NCBI RefSeq assembly: GCF_001858025.1
Contig: NZ_LZQD01000011.1
Location: 82,748 to 146,747 of the forward strand
DNA length: 64,000 nucleotides
From: Trichormus sp. NMC-1
GTDB lineage: Bacteria > Cyanobacteriota > Cyanobacteriia > Cyanobacteriales > Nostocaceae
Direction of reading: 5' to 3'
Shown here: positions 8,592 through 16,970 of the stretch, piece by piece
Layout: each line of letters opens with the position of its first letter
Numbering within the stretch: the first letter of the stretch is position 1
Position numbers and translations under genes: made by a program
Notes under the pieces: generated by a model
Databases searched by the model: none
Seen by the model: only the letters and a program-made list of their open reading frames with translations
Told to the model about the DNA's origin: nothing

Positions 8592-9526
8592 ATACCAATA
8601 AAAAAGACCAACCTTATACCAGTCAATTAAAAGGCGTAGCTGCCTTACTTGGAGATAGTGTTTACCCAACTGAAGATACTACTACAACTCCGCATACAAT
8701 TTCTATTGACTCTATCAAACTGCCTAATTCTCAGCCCCGGTGCTACTTTGATCCAGAAAAGCTAGAACAACTGGTAATATCAGTTAAAGAACACGGTATT
8801 TTAGAGCCTCTGTTAGTCCGTCCTTTAGAAGCAGGACAATATGAGTTAGTTGCAGGAGAGCGACGCTACCGAGCCGCCCTGAAAGTAGGACTAAAAGAAA
8901 TACCCGTTGTTGTTAGAGAACTCAACGATAGAGAAGCCTTGCAGTTATCCCTTGTTGAAAACCTGATTCGAGAAGATTTGAACCCAATCGAAGAGACTGA
9001 AGGTATACTTCAGCTTTTAAGTTTGAGGTTAAATCAGGATACTGATAACGTGGTTTCACTTCTCTACCGAATGCAAAATGAGGCTAAAGGTAAAGTTACC
9101 CAAAACGTTTTGGGTAGTGATGATTCCGAAGCAATAGAAGCTGTATTTGATGCCTTGGGAATGATAAGTTGGGAATCTTTTGTCAGCAGTCGTCTACCGT
9201 TACTGAAACTGCCAGAAGATGTCCTAGATGCTTTGCGGAAAGGTGAAATTGAATATACCAAAGCTACTGCGATCGCTCGTGTGAAAGATTTAGGACAACG
9301 AACTGCACTCCTGGAGGAGACGATAGCAGACAGTCTATCACTAACTCAGATTAACGAAAGAATTAAAGCAAGTCGTCAGGTAAAACCAGAACCACCTTCA
9401 CTCAAAAACCGTTATAAGGAAGCATCAAGTCAATTACAAAAAGCGAAGATTTGGGAAAATCCTAAAAAGCAAAAAGCTTTGGAAAAACTGCTGGCTCAGA
9501 TAGAAGCTCTGTTGGTGGAGGAATAA
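8588..9526 (+). CDS. parB: ParB-type centromere-binding protein
   Basis: This 312-residue protein starts at a GTG overlapping the parA stop (GTGA). It has the ParB/Srx CTPase region (SIKLPNSQPR, then GERRYRAALKVG and LVENLIREDLNP), followed by an HTH region and a C-terminal helical dimerisation part. The usual HTH segment is interrupted by an insertion around residues 150-185 (VVSLLYRM...NVLGSDD) compared with short chromosomal ParB. A perfect 20-bp palindrome lies inside this insertion. ParB loads at parS and spreads, and ParA then segregates the complex. Confidence 0.93.
   Translation: MNTNKKDQPYTSQLKGVAALLGDSVYPTEDTTTTPHTISIDSIKLPNSQPRCYFDPEKLEQLVISVKEHGILEPLLVRPLEAGQYELVAGERRYRAALKVGLKEIPVVVRELNDREALQLSLVENLIREDLNPIEETEGILQLLSLRLNQDTDNVVSLLYRMQNEAKGKVTQNVLGSDDSEAIEAVFDALGMISWESFVSSRLPLLKLPEDVLDALRKGEIEYTKATAIARVKDLGQRTALLEETIADSLSLTQINERIKASRQVKPEPPSLKNRYKEASSQLQKAKIWENPKKQKALEKLLAQIEALLVEE
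9097..9116. promoter_or_regulatory. Perfect 20-bp palindrome inside parB (parS candidate)
   Basis: TACCCAAAACGTTTTGGGTA reads identically on both strands. It lies within the coding insertion of parB. ParB sites are often palindromes of 14-20 bp near or within the par genes, so this is a centromere candidate. I did not find a second perfect copy by eye. Confidence 0.45.
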
Positions 9527-9722
9527 ACAAAAGAAGTAAGAAACCGCAGAAATACCATTTGTGAATAACATCAAAATACACGGCTTCTGCTCATTTGGGG
9601 TAGAAGCTAACCTATTACAAAACGAAAAAACAATACTTTTTAAACAATGTAATTTCAGAAACACTACTCTAAACTCCAGTAGTTCAGTTAAGGTTTTTAT
9701 TTCAGCAAGATTTCAACATTAA

Positions 9723-11111
9723 TCATTGAGAAAATAGTCGCCAAATACTTATATTTCCATAATCTCCGCTTACTAAAGTGTTTCCATCGGGACTTATGGA
9801 CAAGGAAAAAACTGAACCAGGATGAGTATAGACATTAGACTCTAATTCTCTTGTTTGGAAGTTCCAGATTTTGATATAGCTGTCATCACCTATACTGAAC
9901 AAAGTCTTACCATTTGGGCTAATGGCTACAGACCAAGTACAGTTCTGATGTCCACTAAGTGTAGATTTTAATTCTCCTGTTTGTAGATTCCAAATTTTGA
10001 TAGTTCCGTCACAACTCCCACTCACCAGAGTCTTACCATCCAAGCTAATTGCTAAAGAAAAAATCGTATTAGAATGACCAGTCAGAGTGGCTTTTAACTT
10101 TCCTGTCTGCAAGTTCCAAATTTTAATAATATCAACACCTCCAGTAACCAAAGTCTTTCCATCAGGACTAATTAATAAAGAACGAACTATCCGTAAGTGA
10201 GCAGGGAGGGTGAATTTTAACTTTCCTGTTTGCAAGTTCCAGATTTTAATAGTATCATCAACACTCCCACTGACTAAGCTTTTACCATCCGGCGTGATAG
10301 CTACAGACAACACCTCATCATCATGACCAACAAGGGTAGATTTTAACTTTCCTGTTTGTAGATTCCAGATGTTAATAGTTTTGTCTTGACCTCCACTGAC
10401 AAAAGTTTTGCTATCTGGGCTAATAGCAACGGAAAGAACCGAATGCTTTGTGAGAGTAAATTTCGGTTCTCCTGTTTGAAGATCCAGGATTTCGATGCCG
10501 CGCTTATTTCCGCTAACTAAAGTCTTACCATCTGGGGTTATGTCTAATCCGTAATACGAACCACGTCCCGAATTTAAGTTTTTAACTAAAGTTGCAGTCA
10601 TAATCTTTTTGCGTGGAGGAGAGGGGTTCGGTAGATTACTTAAAGAAGCATCCTTTTTATTATGAATATCAATTATATTAAATGGTACATTATACAAATA
10701 ATAAGAAACAATTACCATGAATATTAGTTTAGTTATTAGATTTTTTCTAAAATATTTAACCTTAGAATACAAAAATATTGATATTATCAGTAGTAAAAAA
10801 ATAGAAAATATAAGAAGAGGAGTATTGTATTGAAGACTTAATTGTATAGCATTCAAAAAATTATGATCTGATTTAAAATACTCAGGAATTAAAAAAGATA
10901 TGTTATTTTTTATCTCATCTGTCTCTCCCCTGATAAAAAGAATTCTTTGAGCGTATATCCATAAGGACGTGAACCATAAGATCAATGATAAAATAATACG
11001 AATGGTTATATTTATCTTTTGATTTATAACCTTCTCAATTGTAGGCAGTAGAATGACAAATACTAATACTTGAGATACAATACAAAAAACAATGCTCTTC
11101 AATAATAACAT
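9723..11111 (-). CDS. Membrane-anchored seven-bladed WD40 protein
   Basis: I chose the ATG at 11111 because GGAGG lies 11 bases upstream; the GTG at 11129 would include that ribosome-binding site. The 462-residue protein has four predicted transmembrane segments in its first 160 residues (for example VFVILLPTIEKV and LLIFSIFLLLIISIFLY). Seven WD40 repeats (ISPDGKTLVSG, IKIWNLQTGKL) follow, enough for one closed beta-propeller. The propeller is probably cytoplasmic and serves as a binding platform, but the partner is unknown. It runs convergently with parAB and has no obvious partner gene. Confidence 0.85.
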   Translation of the reverse strand: MLLLKSIVFCIVSQVLVFVILLPTIEKVINQKINITIRIILSLILWFTSLWIYAQRILFIRGETDEIKNNISFLIPEYFKSDHNFLNAIQLSLQYNTPLLIFSIFLLLIISIFLYSKVKYFRKNLITKLIFMVIVSYYLYNVPFNIIDIHNKKDASLSNLPNPSPPRKKIMTATLVKNLNSGRGSYYGLDITPDGKTLVSGNKRGIEILDLQTGEPKFTLTKHSVLSVAISPDSKTFVSGGQDKTINIWNLQTGKLKSTLVGHDDEVLSVAITPDGKSLVSGSVDDTIKIWNLQTGKLKFTLPAHLRIVRSLLISPDGKTLVTGGVDIIKIWNLQTGKLKATLTGHSNTIFSLAISLDGKTLVSGSCDGTIKIWNLQTGELKSTLSGHQNCTWSVAISPNGKTLFSIGDDSYIKIWNFQTRELESNVYTHPGSVFSLSISPDGNTLVSGDYGNISIWRLFSQ

Positions 11112-11498
11112 TTTTAATAATTCCTCCACTTACTTTTAAAAGTATTATTACAACGAAAACTATTTTGCCTTGGCTAAAACAAGAAAACCTTTAACATTTT
11201 TTATAGGACTTATTACTTTATACATTAAAACGGTATTTTGTCAATAATTTTCGGCGTTATCAATGCTGTCACCTGTGGGTAATGTCAGTAAATTGAAGTA
11301 TGACGACGTTAAAATAAAGGGGGCTACCATAGAGAATTCAACTCCTGGTTAGCTTTCTTTGCTCATAAAGGTTTACGCCATGTTTTCCGAAAAAATCATA
11401 AAGGGAGCGGTAGAACCAATAAATTTTCCGAGTATCTTGTCTTTACCCTATTTGATTTTGAGGTATAATTCACAATAGTCTTTTTTCAGTGCAAAGTC
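11112..11498. other. Intergenic region between divergent genes
   Basis: No complete gene is visible. On the + strand a 51-codon stretch without a Met start ends at the TAA just after 11460 (NKGGYHREFNSWLAFF, then HVFRKNHKGSGRTNKF). It could be the 3' remnant of a gene that I do not recognise. The rest is AT-rich and probably carries the two divergent promoters. Confidence 0.35.
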
Positions 11499-11834
11499 AT
11501 GAATTTTAAATATAAATACAATGCCTGTGTTTTATTACCTCTTACTATTAAAGATACAAAAATCAACCCAGTGTCCTACCGTCTAATGGTATTCCCCAGC
11601 AAACCAGAAATTAGTCAAGGAGAAATCAAAACTCTATATTTTATAGGCGAAACGGGGACTTCTATAAATTTTGATGCACTTTTAACTAATATTGCTAAAC
11701 CTTTCTTAGATGGTGATACTTACATTTGTAATTATGTATTTGAAATACAAGATAGGGATGTTGCTTTAAGAATTGCACAACTTTACAAAAATAATAACCC
11801 TGGCAAATTTGAAGATGAAAATCCAACAGAATAA
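11499..11834 (+). CDS. Hypothetical protein, 111 aa
   Basis: I do not recognise this protein. It is a small soluble alpha/beta protein with alternating hydrophobic strands (YNACVLLPLTIKDTK, SYRLMVFPSKP) and an acidic C-terminus (KFEDENPTE). It shows no signal peptide or Cys motif. It stands alone, about 210 bp before the next + strand gene. Confidence 0.5.
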   Translation: MNFKYKYNACVLLPLTIKDTKINPVSYRLMVFPSKPEISQGEIKTLYFIGETGTSINFDALLTNIAKPFLDGDTYICNYVFEIQDRDVALRIAQLYKNNNPGKFEDENPTE

Positions 11835-12044
11835 AAAGGGTTAATTGGTACGTTGAGAATTACCAAAAATATTGATTGATAGAATGCTTATCAAGTATGG
11901 CTTACAGCCTTAGCATAACTTTCTGTTCAATTGCTCATTTACTCCCTAACACGCAAAAAGATTTTGGGAACAAATTTGTGTAGCTATCAATTTTAAGCTA
12001 ACGCTTATCTGGGAGTGAGCAAATAATATGATTCCCAAAACAAT

Positions 12045-13121
12045 ATGCTACAAGCAGTCATTCCCAACTCAAGCGAAACCTTCCTCCAAAACGCTGTTGT
12101 TGAAAGATACAACTTCTCCAAATTAAACAAAACACGCATCCGGTTCAAGATTCAATTAAAGAAAACAACTAAAAGCAATGCTCCGAAATGGGCAGATGTT
12201 CTCAAAACGTCTCAAAATGAACAAGAATCAGACCTAGTAAAAGTTACAACTTCAGAAGTTGGTTTAAAGGGCATCAAAGTTTTCAAAGCCTTAGATGAAG
12301 CCGCAAACAAATTAAGACAAGAAATTGCTTCAGTCCAAGAATGGATGAATTATGACAATGGTGATTGGATTTGTTCCATAGATTTAGCACCCATAGTCTG
12401 GAGTCAATTAATCGAAATTCGAGATAATATTGCCCCTACTTTACGCACCCAATTGAGAGAAGAGTATGACGAGGGTTACACAGATTATCAAGAACGGATT
12501 GATAAATTCCTCTCACTGAATGCTTGGCAGTTATCTGTAGAACAACAACAAGAAGTTAAGCAAAACTTAGTAAAAGCTTTTCCCTGTTTAGAGGAACTAG
12601 AAGACTATTTACAAGTAATAATTGGTCGTCCTGTGATTATTCCTGCTATTAGCGAGCAATTGTCAGAACAACAAGCTGAATGTTTGCAGCAAATAACTCG
12701 ATTTATTGAGCAGTATGACACAAATTTAGAACAAACACTCAGAGAATCGGCGATCGCAGGTGGAGAACAACTAGCAGCGCAATTACTCGAAGATTTGAGC
12801 AATTGGGAACCAGGACGCAAACCAGTCAACTTTAAGAAAAAGATGGAACGTCATTTCAAGAAAGTCCAAATGCTTTTGGGTAATGCCAGTTTTGAAGCAG
12901 GTAGCAGTCTCGAACAAATGATGACTCATCTAGAAGACATTCTCGAAAACGCTTCTGTAGATGCCAAAAGGCTTGATTCACAGGGAAGTTCTCAATTAGA
13001 GGGAAAAATGGATGAAATTTACGCCAAGCTGCTGGATGAACAACGTCATCTTCAAAGATTAGCAAGTGATGAGGGTATGGGGTTAAGCAAAGCTACAGCC
13101 ATGTCTCTCAAACTTCGGTAG
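12045..13121 (+). CDS. Hypothetical coiled-coil protein upstream of the ycf35/ycf46-like cassette
   Basis: The 358-residue protein is mostly helical. A basic N-terminal part contains KTRIRFKIQLKKTTKS. The segment ASVQEWMNYDNGDWICSIDLAPIVW follows at residues 95-125, and long charged helices make up the second half. It resembles helper proteins found beside AAA ATPases, which fits the AAA gene at 14396, but I cannot name the family. A strong hairpin follows it, so it may be transcribed apart from the next genes. Confidence 0.6.
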   Translation: MLQAVIPNSSETFLQNAVVERYNFSKLNKTRIRFKIQLKKTTKSNAPKWADVLKTSQNEQESDLVKVTTSEVGLKGIKVFKALDEAANKLRQEIASVQEWMNYDNGDWICSIDLAPIVWSQLIEIRDNIAPTLRTQLREEYDEGYTDYQERIDKFLSLNAWQLSVEQQQEVKQNLVKAFPCLEELEDYLQVIIGRPVIIPAISEQLSEQQAECLQQITRFIEQYDTNLEQTLRESAIAGGEQLAAQLLEDLSNWEPGRKPVNFKKKMERHFKKVQMLLGNASFEAGSSLEQMMTHLEDILENASVDAKRLDSQGSSQLEGKMDEIYAKLLDEQRHLQRLASDEGMGLSKATAMSLKLR

Positions 13122-13151
13122 AAAAACCTGTCTGTATCATCTTTGAACAAA

Positions 13152-13246
13152 AACAAGGTGTGAGGTGTAGATGAGAATAATACACCTCATACACTTGCTA
13201 CGCAATTAAGAGAGGAAGTAATAGCAACTATTTACTTCCTTGTTTA
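13152..13246 (+). terminator. Two hairpins after the coiled-coil gene
   Basis: The first is AAGGTGTGAGGTGTA (from about 13154) facing TACACCTCATACACTT. The second is AGGAAGTAA (13213-13221) with TTTACTTCCT (13231-13240), a long stem with one bulge followed by TTGTTT. The second is the better terminator candidate. Confidence 0.6.
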
Positions 13247-13279
13247 TCAGTCTTAATTTCCCAATTCACAGTAACTAAG

Positions 13280-13726
13280 ATGTCACATTTCTCAACTGTC
13301 ACCACAAAATTAACTAATCGTGAATGTTTAGTTGATGCTCTACAAGATTTGCAGCTTACCGTGCAAGTTTATGAGAAACCACAATTGCTCAAAGGTTATT
13401 ACGACGACTCTGAAGGCAAAAGTGCAGAGATTGTTGTCCCTGGTCATACTTTAAATGCCCGCGCAGATATCGGGTTTTTGTGGGATCAAGAAGTAAAGGT
13501 GTATCAAATCATCCATGATGCCTATGAAACAGTACCCCGACTGGGAGAAAACTTCTTTTCTCATACCCTCATGCAAGCCTACGGTAAAAACATGGTTCGC
13601 GCTAAAGCAGCACAGTTACAGGAACAGCTAGGAGAATGCACCATCACAGAAGAAACCAAGGGTCAAGTACATACCTTACGTATTGCATTCTCAACACATC
13701 AACAAACTCAGCAAGTACGGAGATAA
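13280..13726 (+). CDS. DUF1257 (Ycf35-like) protein
   Basis: The 148-residue protein begins MSHFSTVTTKLTNRECLVDAL and contains ARADIGFLWDQEVKVYQIIHD and the basic helix YGKNMVRAKAAQLQEQ. These are hallmarks of DUF1257, the family of chloroplast and cyanobacterial Ycf35. Its function is unknown. It stands three bases before a DUF2997 gene, and a Ycf46-like AAA ATPase follows. These families co-occur in cyanobacterial genomes, so a shared complex is likely. Location on a plasmid is notable. Confidence 0.82.
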   Translation: MSHFSTVTTKLTNRECLVDALQDLQLTVQVYEKPQLLKGYYDDSEGKSAEIVVPGHTLNARADIGFLWDQEVKVYQIIHDAYETVPRLGENFFSHTLMQAYGKNMVRAKAAQLQEQLGECTITEETKGQVHTLRIAFSTHQQTQQVRR

Positions 13727-13729
13727 TCT

Positions 13730-13933
13730 ATGGAAAGGGCAATATTGATACATTTTGACACTGCTACAGGTGAAGTAAAAATAGAAGCCGAGGGATTTGA
13801 GGGATTGTCCTGTCTAGAAGCAACTCAACCTTTTGAGGAAGCTTTGGGGATAGTGGGCAATCGCATTTACAAGCCCGAATCTCACCAACAGCTTCGTAGC
13901 ACTAACACCCATCAACACCGACTACATCAATAA
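13730..13933 (+). CDS. DUF2997 small protein
   Basis: The 67-residue protein (RAILIHFDTATGEVKIEAEG, then FEEALGIVGNRI) matches the compact DUF2997 pattern. That family is regularly encoded next to DUF1257 proteins. The gene starts three bases after the DUF1257 stop, so the two are surely co-transcribed. No catalytic residues are evident, and a partner or scaffold role is possible. Confidence 0.75.
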   Translation: MERAILIHFDTATGEVKIEAEGFEGLSCLEATQPFEEALGIVGNRIYKPESHQQLRSTNTHQHRLHQ

Positions 13934-13947
13934 ATTCAAACCAGGGA

Positions 13948-14066
13948 CGAGGGAGATATAGCAGGGGAGAAGTAACACAGATAGAAGTTTTTTAGTATCT
14001 CAATTTTATCATCTTTTGGTAAACTCCCTGCCTATCAATTGCTATATCTTCCACATCCTTTCCTGG
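13948..14066. other. Long inverted repeat between DUF2997 and the next gene
   Basis: GGAGATATAGCAGGGGAG near 13950 faces CTCCCTGC...GCTATATCTTCC near 14022-14054, leaving a loop of about 60 bases. It could fold into a large hairpin that separates the two halves of the cassette. Confidence 0.4.
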
Positions 14067-14141
14067 CCTGTTTCTCCTTCATCTAAGGAAGTTCAGTAAT
14101 AAATTTTCACTGGGGAATAAACAAAATTCCCCTATCTTTTC

Positions 14142-14384
14142 ATGAGTGAACTACCTGAAGAATATCCCATGCTCCATATTTACACCTCAAAAGGAGCGCG
14201 ACAACCAGTAATTATCAAAGGAAACACCGAGGGACTTTGCACTTTAGTTAATGCCCTAATTTCCGCTATTGCTCATCCACAGTCTTCTGGAGTTGCTGAA
14301 GTCTTTAACAGTGATGCCGAAACTTACGAAGTAGTTGTACATCTTGTTACCACTCATAACGAACTTTCTTCCGTACCTGAGTAA
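14142..14384 (+). CDS. Hypothetical small protein in the ycf46-like cassette
   Basis: This 80-residue protein has the pattern MLHIYTSKGARQPVIIKGN, then LCTLVNALISAIAHP, and an acidic end. I do not recognise it. It ends 11 bases before the AAA ATPase gene and runs in the same direction, suggesting a small partner or regulator of that ATPase. Confidence 0.6.
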   Translation: MSELPEEYPMLHIYTSKGARQPVIIKGNTEGLCTLVNALISAIAHPQSSGVAEVFNSDAETYEVVVHLVTTHNELSSVPE

Positions 14385-14395
14385 AATTCACAGCC

Positions 14396-16012
14396 ATGAA
14401 ACTATCAAACCTAATTACCACCATTGACTCTCAAATACCCATTGTGGCTTTAGAGGTTCTATCTCCTGAAGAAGCAACCATTATTCAATGGTTAACTACT
14501 GAAGTCATGGACAAACTGAATAGTCCTGTGTATTTCTGGAATTTAGGAGTATCCAGCTTAGAACAATGTCTGATTGCTGACGACGGTGGACTGGTATTCA
14601 AATCAGTCGAGACTTACAAAAAGCCTCCTCACATAGACCCTTTAATATATGTATTCGAGTACATCAACAATTTTGAGGGGAATGGGGTTTTCATACTGGG
14701 AGATATTCACCCTTTTGTGGGTAAAAATTCCCTGCAATTGAGTTGGGAAGTTCTTACCAGAGTCAAGAACTTGTACCATCGTCTCAAACCAACTGAAAAG
14801 CGCATTGTACTTCTGGGTCAAAATATTCAACTGCATGAATCTTTATTGAGGCTTATTCCTTGCTGTGAAGTTCCTTTACCTAGCATTGAGCAAATTCAAG
14901 ACCACTTAGAATCATATTTGCTGTATTTGCAAGAATCTGCCAGTGAGCAAGAGGTACAATTCACAGTTTCTCTGACCACTGAAGATAAAGAAACCTTAGC
15001 AAGAGCAGCATTAGGATTAACTTTGGAAGAAATCAGCGACTTCTTGCGGTTGACTGTGAAAGAACGATTAACTTCTCAAGGCATTGTGATGGATGCTACA
15101 GTCATCTCCTTGGTTGTCGAATACAAAACCCGGCTACTTGCTCAAATGGGTATTGAATTGGGTAAACCCACAACAATACCTTTTGGCGGTTTGGATTTAC
15201 TGCGGGATTGGCTGCAACGCCGTCGTCGGTTGTTTTCCCAAGAAGCGCGATCGCTCAATTTACCCCAACCTAAAGGCGTGCTATTAGCGGGACCACCAGG
15301 GACAGGTAAATCAATAGTAGCCAAAAACATTGCAACTATTCTCAATCTTCCATTGTTGCAACTAGACATTGCCTCAATGCTTGGTAGCCTAGTGGGAGAA
15401 TCTGAAGGTAATGTCCGCCGCGCACTCAGTACGGCTGAAGCGATCGCTCCCTGTGTCCTGTGGATTGATGAGGTAGAAAAGGCACTTTCCGCTAATGGCG
15501 ATACTTCTGGGGTTTCACAAAGAATTTTAGGGAATATCCTCACTTTCATGTCTGAATGTACAGCAGGGGTGTTTGTGGTAGCAACTTGTAATGACCCAAC
15601 TGCTTTACCGATTGAATTCAAGCGCAAAGGGCGGTTTGATGAGAATTTCTTTGTTGATCTACCCACAGAAATAGAACGTTGTCAAATTCTCAGGATTCAT
15701 CTAGGACGCTACGGTATAAAAGTTCCTGAAGAGTATCTGGAAGCGATCGCTGTTAGTACCAGCAAGTTTAGCGGTGCTGAATTGGAAACTCTAGCCTCAG
15801 AAGCCGCACTACTGGCTTTTGATGAAGGAAGACCGCAACAGGTGACACTAGCTGATTTAGAAAATTGCCAGCGAAATATTACGCCTTTAGCTGTTCAAGA
15901 TGCTGCTGCTGTTGAGCGGATGCAGTCTTGGTCAAAGGTAGCACGACCAGCTTCCAGTCCTGTGCAGGTTTCCAAGAGAAGTCTTCGTACCTCTAAATTC
16001 CGTACCAATTAG
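14396..16012 (+). CDS. Ycf46-like AAA+ ATPase
   Basis: The 538-residue protein has an N-terminal Ycf46-type domain (MKLSNLITTIDSQIPIVALE, the conserved opening of this family). An AAA+ domain follows, with Walker A AGPPGTGKS near residue 300, Walker B VLWIDEVEKAL, sensor/arginine-finger region FKRKGRFDENFFVDLP and lid FSGAELETLASEAALLAF. Ycf46 is conserved in cyanobacteria and plastids and has been linked to photosynthetic regulation. With DUF1257 and DUF2997 it forms a cassette that may act as a chaperone-like machine. The basic tail (KRSLRTSKFRTN) is unusual. Confidence 0.85.
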   Translation: MKLSNLITTIDSQIPIVALEVLSPEEATIIQWLTTEVMDKLNSPVYFWNLGVSSLEQCLIADDGGLVFKSVETYKKPPHIDPLIYVFEYINNFEGNGVFILGDIHPFVGKNSLQLSWEVLTRVKNLYHRLKPTEKRIVLLGQNIQLHESLLRLIPCCEVPLPSIEQIQDHLESYLLYLQESASEQEVQFTVSLTTEDKETLARAALGLTLEEISDFLRLTVKERLTSQGIVMDATVISLVVEYKTRLLAQMGIELGKPTTIPFGGLDLLRDWLQRRRRLFSQEARSLNLPQPKGVLLAGPPGTGKSIVAKNIATILNLPLLQLDIASMLGSLVGESEGNVRRALSTAEAIAPCVLWIDEVEKALSANGDTSGVSQRILGNILTFMSECTAGVFVVATCNDPTALPIEFKRKGRFDENFFVDLPTEIERCQILRIHLGRYGIKVPEEYLEAIAVSTSKFSGAELETLASEAALLAFDEGRPQQVTLADLENCQRNITPLAVQDAAAVERMQSWSKVARPASSPVQVSKRSLRTSKFRTN

Positions 16013-16033
16013 ATTGCCTCCGGCACAGAAGTA

Positions 16034-16056
16034 AGCGAACTGCTTGCAGCAGCGCT
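16034..16056. repeat. Dispersed repeat word shared with 26002-26024
   Basis: Twenty-three bases containing GCGAACTGCTTGCAGCAGCG are identical at 16034-16056 and 26002-26024. Both lie in GC-richer, hairpin-forming patches downstream of genes. They look like the small dispersed repeats common in Nostoc genomes. Confidence 0.6.
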
Positions 16057-16096
16057 TCGCTATCGCTTTCAGTAGTCAAGTAAGCCATAAATCACT

Positions 16097-16132
16097 AAAC
16101 CGCTAAATACTCATTGGAGTTTTTAGCGGTTT
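16097..16132 (+). terminator. Hairpin after the ycf46-like gene
   Basis: AAACCGCTAAA (16097-16107) pairs perfectly with TTTAGCGGTTT (16122-16132) over a 14-base loop about 85 bp after the stop codon. It could terminate transcription in both directions. Confidence 0.6.
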
Positions 16133-16160
16133 ACCACAATGAAATATCGTTGTAATCATC

Positions 16161-16344
16161 ATGGAAATATATTTAGTATTCGTAGATGCTGCCCAGAATA
16201 GCAATAAGTTCTGGAGTGCCAAAGTTGAGCAAGAAAATTTAACTGTTGGCTAGACTGTGCCAAATTGGGAGTTTTGTACGCTAAGGAATCAGAGCAATCG
16301 CCCAAAGCCTTGTCATTAAAGATTGTTAGCGTTCAACTCTCTTG
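16161..16344 (+). pseudogene. WGR-domain protein remnant
   Basis: An ATG at 16161 opens 30 codons reading MEIYLVFVDAAQNSNKFW and AKVEQENLTV, which match the start of cyanobacterial WGR-domain proteins. A TAG follows at 16251. In the next frame the text continues with Trp and KLGVLYAKESEQSPKALSLK, which could be the decayed second half. No intact reading frame exists, so I call it a fossil. The family assignment rests on memory of the WGR opening pattern. Confidence 0.45.
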
Positions 16345-16514
16345 AAATTTTTTAACGACCATCGGACTTAAATACAAAAAATTTCATTTGGATTACACTT
16401 TTTGATGTTTCTAGGTTCTTATTCATGCCACACCCCCACTAATTGCAATGGGTTGGCAGAATTAGAAGAAAAATGTTTACACTTTTGTACTTTGCAGTCT
16501 ATAATCAAAAGATT

Positions 16515-16670
16515 AAGACTGCCATGAAATTACCCTCATGGTTTTGATCCGGCGATCCAGTATTTACTTAGAGACGTTTTCCAGACATTGACTAAGTAAA
16601 AAACTGGGTTTACTGATTTATTGAATTTTAAGCTCTCAAATTGTTTACAAGACAGTTTGAGAGTTTTGAT
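16515..16670 (+). other. Cluster of three hairpins ending in a T-run (possible small RNA)
   Basis: In order there are CCATGA/TCATGG, then CCAGTATTTACTTAG facing CTAAGTAAAAAACTGG, then CTCTCAAATTGT (16633-16644) with ACAGTTTGAGAG (16652-16663) followed by TTTT. The last looks like an intrinsic terminator although no intact gene precedes it. This suggests either a small non-coding RNA or the remains of a lost transcript. The short open frame at 16705-16893 is not convincing as a gene. Confidence 0.4.
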
Positions 16671-16923
16671 TCGTACTGGTAATCAATTGCTGTAATCCTT
16701 TTCAGTGCTACAAAGCATGATTGAAAAATCGGCTACTGACTCTGATCATAACTATATCAAAGAAAACCAATTTCAGGAAAATTTATTTTTACTATTAAAA
16801 TTTCTTAATCTGTATTGTACGTGTCTAAAAGCTTATGTACATGAGAGTTTTTACTATCCTTTGGTGAATGCGATCGCTTATTTGTTGGGATGATGGGCGA
16901 TTCCTCATGGCAGCTTCGCTATA

Positions 16924-16953
16924 TTTACTCCTAGATAATAGATTTTGTATAAT
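16924..16953 (+). promoter_or_regulatory. Sigma-70-like promoter of the NarL-type regulator
   Basis: TTTACT (16924-16929) and TATAAT (16948-16953) are separated by 18 bases. The predicted start of transcription would be about 10 bases before the ATG, giving a very short leader. Confidence 0.5.
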
Positions 16954-16970
16954 TGTAGGTGTTATTAATA

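Noticed and set aside
15142-15666. 174-codon minus-strand frame
   Set aside because: It lies wholly inside the Ycf46-like AAA ATPase gene, opposite its Walker motifs; no independent support.
16705-16893. 62-codon + strand frame
   Set aside because: It has no ribosome-binding site, no recognisable pattern, and lies in decayed intergenic sequence.
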